From contig NC_015064.1 in assembly GCF_000178975.2 (NCBI RefSeq), forward strand, positions 2,294,001 to 2,358,000: DNA of 64,000 bases. The letters run 5' to 3'. The position numbers were made by a program, and so were the translations under genes. Below are positions 15,371-26,000 of this stretch, piece by piece (within the stretch, counting starts at the first letter, position 1; each line of letters starts with the position of its first letter). Below the pieces are notes generated by a model, which ran no database searches, was not told the DNA's origin, and saw only the letters and a list, made by a program, of their open reading frames with translations. Origin of the DNA: Granulicella tundricola MP5ACTX9 (GTDB lineage Bacteria; Acidobacteriota; Terriglobia; Terriglobales; Acidobacteriaceae).

Positions 15371-18262
15371 ATGTCCAAAGTCATTATGGGAGTCGCAGAG
15401 ATCGGTGCTGCGGCTGGCCTTGTCGTCGCCGCGAATTTCGTACCAGGAGGTCAGGCCCTCCTCACACCGTTTGTTCTGCACTTAGTAGAGGGTCTCGCTC
15501 TAAGCGGTGCCTCCATGTTGGCAGGTGCCGCCGCGTCGGCGCTGACCAGCAATCGCGGAATGACCATCACGACGCGTCAGCCTGCGAGCAATCGCCAGAT
15601 CATCTACGGCACTCAGCGTGTGGGTGGTGTAGAGATTTACCGCAGCACAACTGGAAGCTCACTCGACCAATTCAACTACGTCATTGTGTTGGCTGGACAC
15701 GTATGTGACTCCATCGTTAACCTCTACCTCGATGGTCGTCAGGTGCATTGGGAGGTTGGCTCCACCGGCAACAGCACGCGCAACGGTGTCAACTTCGGTG
15801 GCCACTGTGACGGCAACACATACACAGGACCAAATGGAGAGCAGTACAACTTTGGCGGTGGCCATGGCGGATACCACGTCTATTGCGAGGCCAGATATGG
15901 TGACCAGCTAGCCGGTGATGTCATTGGCGGATTGACCGCTAACGACGCTAATTGGGCAGCATCTAGCGAGGGTTCGCCCTATGTCGGTGACTGCTGCTAC
16001 GTGTTCCTGAAGCTGGAGAGCGACCCAAATGTCTTCCCCGGTGATCCCGAGATACGTTTCACGGTCAATGGGAAACAGGTCTATGACCCACGCACGGGCA
16101 CTACTGCGTTCTCTACCAACCGCGCACTCATCATCGCTGACGTCATCTCCGATCTTCAGTTCGGCTTAGGTGACAACACTGTAAATCAGGCTCAGCTTGT
16201 CGTGGCGGCGAACGTGTGTGATGAGCAGGTCGCACTTGCTGGCGGAGGAACTGAATCCAGAGACTGCTGCAACTACCACTACGACACCGGCACTGCGCCG
16301 GGTGATGTGCTTGTCACGATGGTCGAAGAAACCCTTGGTCGTCTTTCACAGATCGGCGGCGAGTGGTTCTACTGGCCTCGCTACTGGCAGGGACCCAGCT
16401 TCACTCTGGATGAGAACGCCCTTACTGGCCCAATTTCATGGAACCCATATCGCTCTGCGCCGGATCTCATCAATCGCTGCACGGGGACATATGTAGCTCC
16501 TCAGTACCCGTTTAACATTGCTGGAAATCTCTACGACGCTAATGGCTTCGACCCAGCGACGGGAACCATCCAGAACAATTTCCAGTACGGCTTTCAGCCG
16601 ACAAACTTCCCACAGTTCGCCGCTGACGTTCCTCACGGATACGCAAGCGATGAGTACCTGAACGAAGATGGCGGCATCATCCGCCCGAAGGAAATCACTC
16701 TCCGCACCGTCCTATCTGTTGCTCAGGCCCAACGCATTGCTAAGGGCACGCTGTTAGACAATCGCCGCCAAGGTACAGGCAGCTTCCCGATGAGCCTAGC
16801 GGCTTGGCGGATGCAGCCGGTTGACGTCATGCAGTTCACCTTCCCCGAATACGGCTGGACTGAGAAGCTGCTTGAAGTCACGGATGTCGTCTTCGCTGTC
16901 ACTGAGAATGACGGCGACCAGAACACCCCCGGCGTGCCTTCTATCGGTGTGGTGGTGTCGGTTCGTGAGACGGCCGCAAGCGATTACGAAGACCTCGGCC
17001 CCGGTGAAGAACAGACCATCTATGACGCTCCGGTTCTGGCACAGACTACCTATGTCCCCGCGCCTCCTACCGGTCTTGTCCTCACCTCTGGTGCTGCTAC
17101 TGCCCTTCAGACTCTTGATGGTGTAGTACATCCCCGGATTGAGGTCCAATGGACCACGCCTCAAGACATCCTTACCAATCAGATTCAGGTGCAGTATTCG
17201 ACCGTGGCTAACCCCACGCTGTGGCTTGATGCGGGTCTGGTAGACGTCTCGAACAACCTCACCTATATCAGCAACGTGATTGCGGGCGCAGGTTACAACG
17301 TCCGTATTCGAGGCCTCAGAGCAAATGGCGCTCAGTCGCCCTGGGAAGAGATAGACGGCTATACCGTCAGCATCACTCTGTCGGTTCAAGGCATCCTCGC
17401 CTTAGCTCCCGGTTCACTGGTTGCTGACGCCTACTCCGATAGCACCGGGCAGTATGCCGAAGTAACGGTGCAGGGCTTCACGGCTATGGTAGGCAACGCA
17501 AGTGTGGCTGTTCTACCGAATGGCACGACGGTCTTGCTTCAAGGGTTGGCGCAGCAGCAGCTCTACTACATCTACTATGTCGATCTGAACTTCACCGGCG
17601 GAGCCATCACTCCGATAGATACGCAGAATACGGCGGACTTCCTGAACAAGCCGGGATACTTTCTTATCGACTCCATAATCACCCCGTATGCTCCTCCGGC
17701 TTCTGGGTCTGGTGGTGGTGGTGGCGGGACTGCTACAGGCACGCGCTACTCACCCAGCAACTTCCAAGACACCGGCACCCGCACCACAACCAGCCCAACG
17801 AGCGCCTATGACGGCGACACATCTACCGCTGCAACGGTGTCGGGTAGCTATACCTATGTTGCCGGGGGCGGCGGGGAAATAACCCAGAACGCATCAGGAC
17901 CTTCAGCCCAAGGCAGCCTCCCTCCCGGCGGTGGTAGCTCGTCAAGGTCGTCATTCGGTCTCTGCTTATGGGAAGACTTCCCCAGCGTGACCACGACTAC
18001 CGCGACGAACTTGAACCTGGTTGCGGCCTATCGGGTTCTCGGAACCGGCTCGCCGCAAGTCACCGTCACCGGCAATATCGGCAGCACCGCGAATATCGTC
18101 ATGACCGAATCCGCAACAACGGCCTCAGCGACCTACACGATGGCGATTCCCTTGGGGACAGACCTCAGTACGGTTTCACTGGAAGTCAACGTGACTGCGG
18201 ACGACAACGGGTCAACCTCAAACACCGGCAGCTTCTCGGTCTACGAGATCTATATCCAGTAG
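15371..18262 (+). CDS. Tail tip attachment protein J-like
   Basis: A 963-residue protein with a hydrophobic N-terminus (GLVVAANFVPGGQALLTPFV), then RQPASNRQIIYGTQRVGGV and the VIVLAGHVCDSIVNLYLDG strand, typical of gpJ host-specificity proteins. The middle (about residues 560-660) looks like a fibronectin III domain (HPRIEVQWTTP, YNVRIRGLRANGAQSPW). A polyglycine linker near residue 780 leads into a Thr/Ser-rich beta tail that likely contacts the receptor. It is the longest tail gene and the last before the lysis genes. Confidence 0.87.
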   Translation: MSKVIMGVAEIGAAAGLVVAANFVPGGQALLTPFVLHLVEGLALSGASMLAGAAASALTSNRGMTITTRQPASNRQIIYGTQRVGGVEIYRSTTGSSLDQFNYVIVLAGHVCDSIVNLYLDGRQVHWEVGSTGNSTRNGVNFGGHCDGNTYTGPNGEQYNFGGGHGGYHVYCEARYGDQLAGDVIGGLTANDANWAASSEGSPYVGDCCYVFLKLESDPNVFPGDPEIRFTVNGKQVYDPRTGTTAFSTNRALIIADVISDLQFGLGDNTVNQAQLVVAANVCDEQVALAGGGTESRDCCNYHYDTGTAPGDVLVTMVEETLGRLSQIGGEWFYWPRYWQGPSFTLDENALTGPISWNPYRSAPDLINRCTGTYVAPQYPFNIAGNLYDANGFDPATGTIQNNFQYGFQPTNFPQFAADVPHGYASDEYLNEDGGIIRPKEITLRTVLSVAQAQRIAKGTLLDNRRQGTGSFPMSLAAWRMQPVDVMQFTFPEYGWTEKLLEVTDVVFAVTENDGDQNTPGVPSIGVVVSVRETAASDYEDLGPGEEQTIYDAPVLAQTTYVPAPPTGLVLTSGAATALQTLDGVVHPRIEVQWTTPQDILTNQIQVQYSTVANPTLWLDAGLVDVSNNLTYISNVIAGAGYNVRIRGLRANGAQSPWEEIDGYTVSITLSVQGILALAPGSLVADAYSDSTGQYAEVTVQGFTAMVGNASVAVLPNGTTVLLQGLAQQQLYYIYYVDLNFTGGAITPIDTQNTADFLNKPGYFLIDSIITPYAPPASGSGGGGGGTATGTRYSPSNFQDTGTRTTTSPTSAYDGDTSTAATVSGSYTYVAGGGGEITQNASGPSAQGSLPPGGGSSSRSSFGLCLWEDFPSVTTTTATNLNLVAAYRVLGTGSPQVTVTGNIGSTANIVMTESATTASATYTMAIPLGTDLSTVSLEVNVTADDNGSTSNTGSFSVYEIYIQ

Positions 18263-18335
18263 ACCGATGCCCCATCCCTCAGCCCATGAACGATCCCTAA
18301 CCCAGTCCGACAAGATCCCAGTAGAAGGAAGCAGC

Positions 18336-18875
18336 ATGTCACCCATAAACAAACCAACCACCATCAAGGAGCTTGACGGTTTGCCCGCTGGCGAGATTGA
18401 TTTCCGTATTGCACAGTCAGAGCAGCGCACCAAGCAGTTCCTAGAGGCGCGGCTCAATACGCAAGACGAGAAGTTGGACACCATGCAGCAAGACTTATCT
18501 GCTTTGGTCGGTACGCCTCTGGTGGCCGGAATGATCAAAGACATCAAGACGAGCATCGACGCGGTCCGCGATAGGCAGGAAGAGCAAGCCGGGAAGCATA
18601 GCGACTGGCATGAAGCCGACCTCACCTTCCGAACAGAGGTCATCACCCGAGTCGGCACCATAGAAACCGAACAGAAGAAGATGACCGGCCAGATGCGGAT
18701 GATTCGCTGGTTCGTGGCTACCTCAAAGGGCGTCAGCAAGTGCCTGGAGCTAGCAATCAAAGCTCTCACCGAGGCCGACTTCTGGAAGGTGTTCGGGGCG
18801 GCTGGGTTGATGTGGGCGCTGAGCCACTATGCTCCTGCGGTCTTCAAGGTTGTAGCCGAGTACGTCAAGCAGTAG
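18336..18875 (+). CDS. Coiled-coil phage protein next to endolysin, possible lysis accessory
   Basis: A 179-residue protein from the ATG at 18336, preceded by AGAAGGAAG. Residues ~20-130 are charged and helical with heptad-like spacing (QFLEARLNTQDEKLDTMQQD). The C-terminus is amphipathic to hydrophobic (FWKVFGAAGLMWALSHYAPA) and could insert in a membrane, loosely like XhlA/holin-associated proteins. Its position immediately before the endolysin supports a lysis role, but no family motif proves it. Confidence 0.65.
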   Translation: MSPINKPTTIKELDGLPAGEIDFRIAQSEQRTKQFLEARLNTQDEKLDTMQQDLSALVGTPLVAGMIKDIKTSIDAVRDRQEEQAGKHSDWHEADLTFRTEVITRVGTIETEQKKMTGQMRMIRWFVATSKGVSKCLELAIKALTEADFWKVFGAAGLMWALSHYAPAVFKVVAEYVKQ

Positions 18876-18923
18876 ATGGTCATGTTTCCGATCCTCGGAA
18901 AGATGGATTGAGTAGGAAATCCC

Positions 18924-19376
18924 ATGTACAACTTCATTTACAGCAAGGATGGACTCGCCCTCACCGAGTCCTTTGAAGGCGTGCGCCTCACGGCGTATCA
19001 GGATCAAGGCGGCGTGTGGACTATCGGCTACGGTCATACCGGAGCGGACGTTCATTCCGGCCTGACCATAACCCTCACGCAAGCAGAGCAGTTCCTTCTA
19101 GCCGACGTGAGACACGCTAGCGACACGGTAAACCGGCTGGTCACATGGGCTGGTCTCGATCAGATGGTCTTCGATAGTCTGGTTGACTTCGCCTTCAACG
19201 CGGGGTGCGGAGCCTTTGCCGGGTCAATGCTACTGAAGGACCTCAACGCCGGGAAGCTGGCTGAGGCGGCTCACCAGTTTGAGGCCTGGGATCATGTCAG
19301 CGGTCAGGTGGTGGCTGGGCTGCTGAGGCGTCGTCTGGCGGAGGAGAAGCTGTTCGATTCTGGTGTGGCTGCGTAG
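18924..19376 (+). CDS. Endolysin, GH24 lysozyme (T4-type)
   Basis: A 150-residue muramidase. The family triad is visible: Glu in ESFEG (E18), Asp in AYQDQGG (D27) and Thr in VWTIGYGHT (T33). AFNAGCGAFAGSMLL and the C-terminal GLLRRRLAEEKLF complete the GH24 pattern. There is no signal peptide, so release needs a holin. The candidate holin-like gene is just upstream. It cleaves peptidoglycan to lyse the host. Confidence 0.93.
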   Translation: MYNFIYSKDGLALTESFEGVRLTAYQDQGGVWTIGYGHTGADVHSGLTITLTQAEQFLLADVRHASDTVNRLVTWAGLDQMVFDSLVDFAFNAGCGAFAGSMLLKDLNAGKLAEAAHQFEAWDHVSGQVVAGLLRRRLAEEKLFDSGVAA

Positions 19377-19386
19377 ACAATTGAAC

Positions 19387-19406
19387 TTTTCCAAGTGCTT
19401 GGAAAA
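19387..19406. repeat. Perfect 9-bp inverted repeat after endolysin
   Basis: TTTTCCAAG and CTTGGAAAA face each other across TG, 11 nt after the endolysin stop codon. It could be part of a terminator complex together with the hairpin at 19412-19439, or a protein-binding site. Confidence 0.5.
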
Positions 19407-19411
19407 CTCAA

Positions 19412-19439
19412 AGACCCCTTGGCGAAAGCTGAGGGGTCT
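19412..19439 (+). terminator. Hairpin downstream of phage late operon
   Basis: AGACCCCT pairs with AGGGGTCT, extended by four more pairs (two of them G-U) to a GAAA tetraloop. It lies 36 nt past the endolysin stop. The following sequence is not U-rich, so termination strength is uncertain. Confidence 0.5.
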
Positions 19440-19588
19440 ATGTAGCTTAAGGTCGCCATGCAGCTCCCATTCTGGGTGACGTGTCACCCCTACTTCCGAT
19501 GCGAAGCAGCGTGCTTTTAAGTTCGACAGTGATTTCACGTTTTCCATCTTCCTGATGCCTATGCAACGGGCCGAAGGAACCGTCGCAC

Positions 19589-19681
19589 ATGGATTACGCG
19601 GCCCTCTTGGTCAACGTGGCACAGCTCACCGTCGCCATCATCGCCCTCGCCGTCTCTATCGTCGCTCTCCGCCGCAAGTAG
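19589..19681 (+). CDS. 30-residue single-pass membrane microprotein
   Basis: A short frame with GAAGGA 10 nt upstream of its ATG. It encodes MDYAALLVNVAQ, then the hydrophobic run LTVAIIALAVSIVAL, then RRK and a stop: one transmembrane helix with a positive C-terminal tail. It lies between the endolysin and a strong terminator, so it is the last gene of the late operon. The size and topology suit a pinholin-like or lysis-modulating peptide, but that is inference. Confidence 0.55.
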   Translation: MDYAALLVNVAQLTVAIIALAVSIVALRRK

Positions 19682-19710
19682 GCCCTGAGCCTCACCACCC
19701 ACCAGACGCA

Positions 19711-19742
19711 CCACGGGCCGCCGCGAGGCGGCCCGTGGTTGT
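19711..19742. terminator. Strong GNRA-loop hairpin between convergent operons
   Basis: CCACGGGCCGCC (19711-19722) and GGCGGCCCGTGG (19727-19738) form a perfect 12-bp stem closed by a GCGA tetraloop. The plus-strand late operon and the minus-strand RHS operon converge here, so it may serve both. The U-tract is short. Confidence 0.7.
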
Positions 19743-19757
19743 CGGTAGATCGGGAAG

Positions 19758-20081
19758 CTAGGCTGCGGTTACTCCAGCTCCCTTAGAACCGCGATTGAAG
19801 ACGAGACGGAAGAGTTTCACGATGGCGAACCAGATGATCCCATTGATGACAACAGCGGTCAGAGCCGAGAGTAAACCCAGAGCAACTAACCCCAAGGGGC
19901 CTCTCCAGAGCAAGCTCTGGATGAGCCAACCACCCAAGAAGTTACCGGGGCATAGCAGGATCAAGGCCGTCCCCCACATCGGTATTCCCATGGCTGACGG
20001 TGCGTGCGGCCATAGCGCTAAGCACGTTATGCCGACGAACTGAACCACGAGGAAGACGACGAGCACTTTACGATTCTTCAT
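19758..20081 (-). CDS. Three-helix membrane protein, candidate immunity protein to RHS-YkuD
   Basis: A 107-residue protein with three hydrophobic helices (VLVVFLVVQFVGITCLAL, WGTALILLCPGNFLGGWLI, LVALGLLSALTAVVINGIIW) and a positive C-terminus. Its ATG lies 8 nt downstream of the RHS stop codon, with AGGGGA overlapping that stop, so the two genes are translationally coupled. RHS and other polymorphic toxins are typically followed by a small immunity gene, and membrane immunity proteins are common when the toxin acts in the periplasm. No immunity family was recognised, so the role rests on position and topology. Confidence 0.6.
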   Translation of the reverse strand: MKNRKVLVVFLVVQFVGITCLALWPHAPSAMGIPMWGTALILLCPGNFLGGWLIQSLLWRGPLGLVALGLLSALTAVVINGIIWFAIVKLFRLVFNRGSKGAGVTAA

Positions 20082-20089
20082 GTCATCCC

Positions 20090-23000
20090 CTATGGCGTGG
20101 TGCCGATGATGATCTTGTTCCCGGCTGGGTTCGGCATGATGCTGTGCAGGTCTATGTCGTCACGGTTACACATGCGTATGCAGCCGTGAGAAGTCGGGCT
20201 TAGGAAGAGAGCATTACCCCAGGTTGTTGGACTCCAGCCTGGCCCCATCGTTCCGTGGATGAAGATGCCTCTACCGTCTAGCTCCTTGATGTGAAGCTGG
20301 TACGGCCCGAAGGCATTGCCGCCAAGCGCTGTTTTGCTCCACGGCGTATTCGCCGAGTTCCCATACAAGGTCGAGACGTGATCCTTCTCCCAACTCTTCG
20401 CCGTAAACGTTCCGGTCGGCGTCACATGGCCGTCGCCGCCAACTACGACACTCGCGGTTAGAAGCGTGGTCGGAGCTGCGTCGCCTTTATTTTGCCCGGT
20501 GACGGTGAGCGTCCCCTTCGACGTTTTGGGGTCGTAGGTTACCGTGATCGTGCAAGTGCTGAACTTCTTATCGCCAGCCTGACACCCTGCCATTCCGGTT
20601 GGATCGGTGTGGCTCATCGGATTGTTGTTCACATAGGCATACATGTTGAGGTTCTGAGGATTTCCGATCCACTCCTCGAACTTCTTGTGGGACTCTTCTT
20701 CCTCTTCCTCGCTACTGCCTTCGGGAGGATGTTGCCAGCCCAACCACGGGATAGGATCAGGCGACATCCATCTCCCCATATTCGATCCGTAGTAGCGGGC
20801 CGGGAAGTAGTCGAGTCCTGACTCGGCGTCGCGTTCTTTGCCGGTGAACAAATATGGATCGTTCGTATTGCCGGAAAACACGCCACCAAATGGCCGGTAA
20901 TCCATGGGGTTGACGAACGTTCCATCGGCCAGCAGATTGCCCGCTGTGGTTCCGAGTTGATCCGTGACGTGGTAGACGGGTGCGCCGTTTTGAGTGCCCG
21001 GCACCTCGGCTAGCAATCCATTCGGCCCATAAATGAGATCTGTCCACTGTCCAGCGGAGAGCCGGGCGATTGGCTGGCCACCAAAGTAAACAGTATCGGT
21101 CACTCCAACACCCTGCTTCTCAACTCGTTGCCCTTCCGCATCGTAGACATAGGTGGCACCGCCAGCCGTGAGCATTCGGCTTTCCGCATCCCACGTCATG
21201 ACGTTGTAGCCGTCCGATAAAAGATTCCCGGCAGCATCATAGGAGTATCCAAACATCTGATTGTTCGCAGTATAGCTGGCGTTGAAGCTACCGTTCTTCG
21301 TGATGTTACCGAAGGAGTCGTAGGCGTAGCTCTCGTTCAGGCCATTGGGAACCGGGGTTCCTGATTGTCCCGTGGCGATCACCGTAGTCGTGGTGGTTGT
21401 CTGCGTGTATGGGGCGGGATCACTGCCTTCGACCAACTGAGGACCCCAGACTTGAAACCCCTGACCATTTTGGATCGATCCGCCGCCCCCAATCTGTAAA
21501 GCGAGATTCGTCAGACCATTCATAAGGCTGCCAGTAACAGCAACGCGCTGCCATGATGAGGAAAGATTAAGATTGACCGAGTTCGCAACTTGCCAGCCTT
21601 GATCGCCAATCTCAGTAAGATAGAGATTGATAGGTTGAGTGCCTGAGTTTGAGCGGAGATAGACGGACGCCGTAACGGTTTCTCCATCGTAGAGGGACGG
21701 GTTGGGAGCCAAGGCGGCGAGGTAGCTGTCGCCTGAATTCGGAGACGCAACAAAAGTGGAGGCTGTGTTCGTACCATCAGGCGCAGCCCCGGAAATGCCA
21801 GCGATGCTCCCGGCACTGAGGAACCAGTTAGGCCCATTGAGTTGCTGAGAGTTGGGTAGTATGTTCGTCAATTGTGTGCCGGTGAGAACCGGGAGCGTTG
21901 TAGTTGCGATGTAAGGTCCTGGATGGGATGCCACTTCCAGCTGAGCCCCCCAAACATCGAAGACCTGTCCACTTTGTAATGAGCCTGCGCCCCCAATCTG
22001 TAATACGAGAGCCGTCAAACCAGTTGGAAGGCTGGCCGTGATCTGGAAGCGCTGCCATGTGGAGTTCAGGTTTACCGTTTGCGGACTGAAATAAGTCCTA
22101 CCGGAGGCGTTCATCGTGAAGAGATAAAGGTTCAGAGTTTGCGAACCACCTGTGGAACGTAGGTAGACAGAACCTGTGACAGTGGCCCCGTCATAGAGGC
22201 CGGGATTAGCAGCGCTATCTACCAAATACGAGTCTGCTCCCGTAGCCGATATCTGTGCAGCTGTGATCGAACCGTCTGGCGCGGTAGTGCTGTTTGTAGC
22301 GGTCGTTATGGTCTGGCCAGACCAACTTGGACCGGTCGGGGTCTGCGAATACGGAAGGAGGTTGGTAAAACTCGTATTGATAGTTGCTGGAATCCCCGCT
22401 GTCGCGACGTAGGGACCGGCTGTAGCCGCAGCCTCCACCTGCGCCCCCCAAACTTGCACAACTTGGCCGGCTAACATATGACCATTGCCGCCGACCTGAA
22501 GTGCGAGCAGCGAAAGGCTACCCTGTGTCACCCCTGTCACAGCAAATCTTTGCCAATCCGAGGTCACATTCACAATCGTTGCGTTCAGGGCCGCAAAACC
22601 AGATGAACCCGTCTCATAGAGACCTAAGTCCACACTAAGGCTGCCGCTCGGCACTCGCATCCACACTGAACCGGTGATAGTCAGCCCACTGTAGGGGAGA
22701 GGGCTTTGAACAAGACCGTCAATTTGGCCGTTGCCAGTGGAGGTTATTGTTGCGCCGGTCTTCTGACCATCGGGCGCGGTGACAGAATTATCGGCAACTG
22801 ATACACCATTCGCTGCCCAAGTAGACCCCGAGAAGCGCTGAGAATAAGGCAGAAAGTTTGTAACGCTTGATCCAGCTATACCTTCGTCTTCCAGCATGGG
22901 ATTCCAGACCATGAAGCTCTGGCCATTGCTCACTGTTGCGCCCCCTCCGATCTGCCAAGAGATAACATTTAGAGCAGCTGGCATCGATCCCGTCACCTGA

Positions 23001-26000
23001 TACTGCTGCCAGCTAGGCGTAAGTTGGACCTGTCTCCAGCCAGCGATCCCAAAATTACCCGGGGACAGATCAACCAAATAGAGATTGACCGTCTGGGTGC
23101 CCGAAGTGCTTCGTAGCCATACAGAACCCGTCATCGTTTCGAGGCTGTAACTGCTCGCATTAGGGACTGTCCCGCTGATATAAGTGTCTTGTGAGCCGGA
23201 GGTTGCCGTCACAACCGCTGCGCTCATCAGGCCATCAGGCCCAGTCGCGGCGTTTGTAGCCACGGTCGCATTCGTGTACGTCCAACCAGGCTGGGATGCG
23301 CCAAGCTCCGCAAGTAGGTTTGAATCGTCGGGATTGGTCCACTGTGGAACAGCTCCGCTACCGCCCGGTGTTTCCGCCGCACCGCTACCGCTTGTTGTGG
23401 TGGAGCCAGTGTTGCCATTCGATCCACTCGCGACGGCGAGATTCGAGAATATGTCCTGCGCCGCCGTCAACCTATTCAGGCTATCGTAGCCAAACTGGCG
23501 TTGAACGCCAGTAATCAGATCCGTCTGACTTTGAAGATTGCTGTTGGGAGTCCAGGCATACTGCTTTGACCAGAGAGGCGCATTCGCCGGACCGTACCCC
23601 AGAGTCAGTAGGCGTTCCCGATTGTCGTAACCCGCACCCATCGACACACCATTGCCGAACCCAGCCGCCACGAGGTGGCCAGCGGCGTCGTAACCGTTCG
23701 TCGCGACCGTGAGATACGGTTGGTTGACCACATTTGAACTAAACCCGAGATTCGTAACCGAGGACATACGTCCCGCCGCATCGAACCCATGCTGCACCGT
23801 GCGACCGTCCGGATAGGTAAGGGATGTCATATTCCCGGCGAGGTCGTATCCCGCAGAAACTCCGATATCGTAGGAGCAATCGCTAGGAACGCACTCCGTC
23901 TGGCTAGTCAATCTTCCCATCGCGTCATAGGACAACGTCTTCGCGGCGTTCACCTCATTCGAAACGTGAGACAACCGCCCGATGGAATTCAGAGAAGACG
24001 GAATGGCCCCTCCATTCTCATCCTTACCGTCGTAACCAAATGCAGCCGTCGGCGTTCCATCTGAATAGGTCTTGAAGTGAAGCCGGTTCAAAGCATCGTA
24101 TGTGTAGGAGGTCTGCTTTCCCCGTGCATCAGTCTTGTATTGAAGATTGCCGTTCGCATCGTAGCCACCTGAGCAAGTAGAGCCGCTCCAAAGCCCGTAG
24201 CAGATGGTGCCGGTCTCGGGGTTGGTAGAGGTGATGAGACGCGACAGAGAATCGTATGAGAAGCTGCGGGACCGCGGTGCGTCGCCAGGAGCTCCGATTT
24301 GATTCACGCCTTTTAAATTATTGAGGCCGTCATACGAATAGTCAGTCTCAAGAAATGGAGTTCCGTTAGCCGGGCTAGGCTCTATCACGGCCGCCAACCG
24401 GCCAAACGAGTCTGAAACATGCTGCCAGTGTGAGCCGGTCTCATCGGAGTGATCGACCCAAGAGCCCTGCGAGATCGAACTGGCGTTACCGATGCAATTG
24501 GGCTGTGAGCCCGAGCTAATGCCGTTGTAACACCACCATTCGCCGGATCCGTCTGTGTTTGTTTGATGAATCTCCCGGCCAAGGGCGTCATAAGCAAAAA
24601 GTTTGGTACCGTCCGTGGGGAGGAAGCCGCTCCGATGCGGACTGCTGACCGAATAGACCGATCCCATGCCGGTGTAAGCGGTGTCCACATAGTCAGTGCC
24701 TGCTGGGTCAGATGTAACCTGCGTCTGAACAGTATGGCCGATGCCGTCCTGAACCGCCACGCTGTTGAGTTGCGTACCGCCCGTGTTGAGCAGCATCTTA
24801 GTCGTGATGCTGGGTGAGGGTGCGGCATCGTTGTAAGTAAATGCTGTTGTTGGCCGCTGGTTTCCGTTGCTTGCGTCCAATGGTCCCTGAGTCTCCGTGA
24901 GCCGATTCAACGAGTCCGCATACGTGTAGTTAGTCGTCTGGTTGTTTGCGTCGGTTACACTCGAAACCTGACCATCGGAATAGCGATAGCCGTACTTCAA
25001 AACTATGGGCACGCCGTTCGGCGAAGGGCGTGTTACAGACGTGACGTAAGCATTCGTCTGTCCCGAAGCATTAGCATCTGTGAAGTTATCGGCGTAGGAG
25101 TATGCAGTCGTGTGTCCCGCCGTGCCGGGCATATCAGCGCAAGCAACGTTACCGCAGCCGTCGGTACTCGAAACGATCTGGCCTGTCTCGTCGAAGACCG
25201 CTGTCGTGGTCGTTGACGATCCGTTATTGGACCATTGCGTGACGGTGGTTGGATTGCCGCGTCGCGCGGGGACTGAGGGACCATAATTTGCTTCATCGTG
25301 GGTACCAGCAACCAGACCACCGACAGCCTGCGTGGTGGCGCTGCCACTCAGGCAAGGTGACGACCCACCATCCAAGTAAACGTCTGTCTCCGCTGTGCGA
25401 GTTGATCCATCGTAGATGGCTGTCAAACAGGGCATTGAGGAAATCCCATACCCTAAAAGGGTTTTACGGGTGGGTGTAGGTGACCCACAATTTGCACTAG
25501 CCGCAACCGACCAACCACCGTTGACAGGCGTTATTTGAGGCCCGCTTACTCCAAATCCATACTCGTCTTTTTCTGTAACCAGGTCCGAGTCACCGGTAAA
25601 GCAGTAAACTTCAGACGACGAGGGTGCTCCCGCCAGTTGAACAGTTTTGCTCGTCAATTTGTACTGGTCGGACCACGTTTTAGTCGTAGCCCGCAATAGA
25701 GTCGAATTAGATGAGCCCGCAATTCCCAGATCATAGTCTTTGACACTAGTTTCAACGGGCAATTGAACTGCCATCAATCCAAACTCGTTTACTTGTACTT
25801 TTCTACCGATCGGACCGTAGGAGTAGACGGTTTGAGATTTCTGACCGCTGATGTTATCGGTGGTAGATACCGTCGTAGTCTTAGAAAGCCATTGTCCAAC
25901 CGAATTCCATGTCGTCGAATAACTAAAGCTTTGCGTGATCGCCGCTGAGGAGCCTTGACGATACCCTACAGTTCTCTGGTCGATGACTGGGATTGAATAT

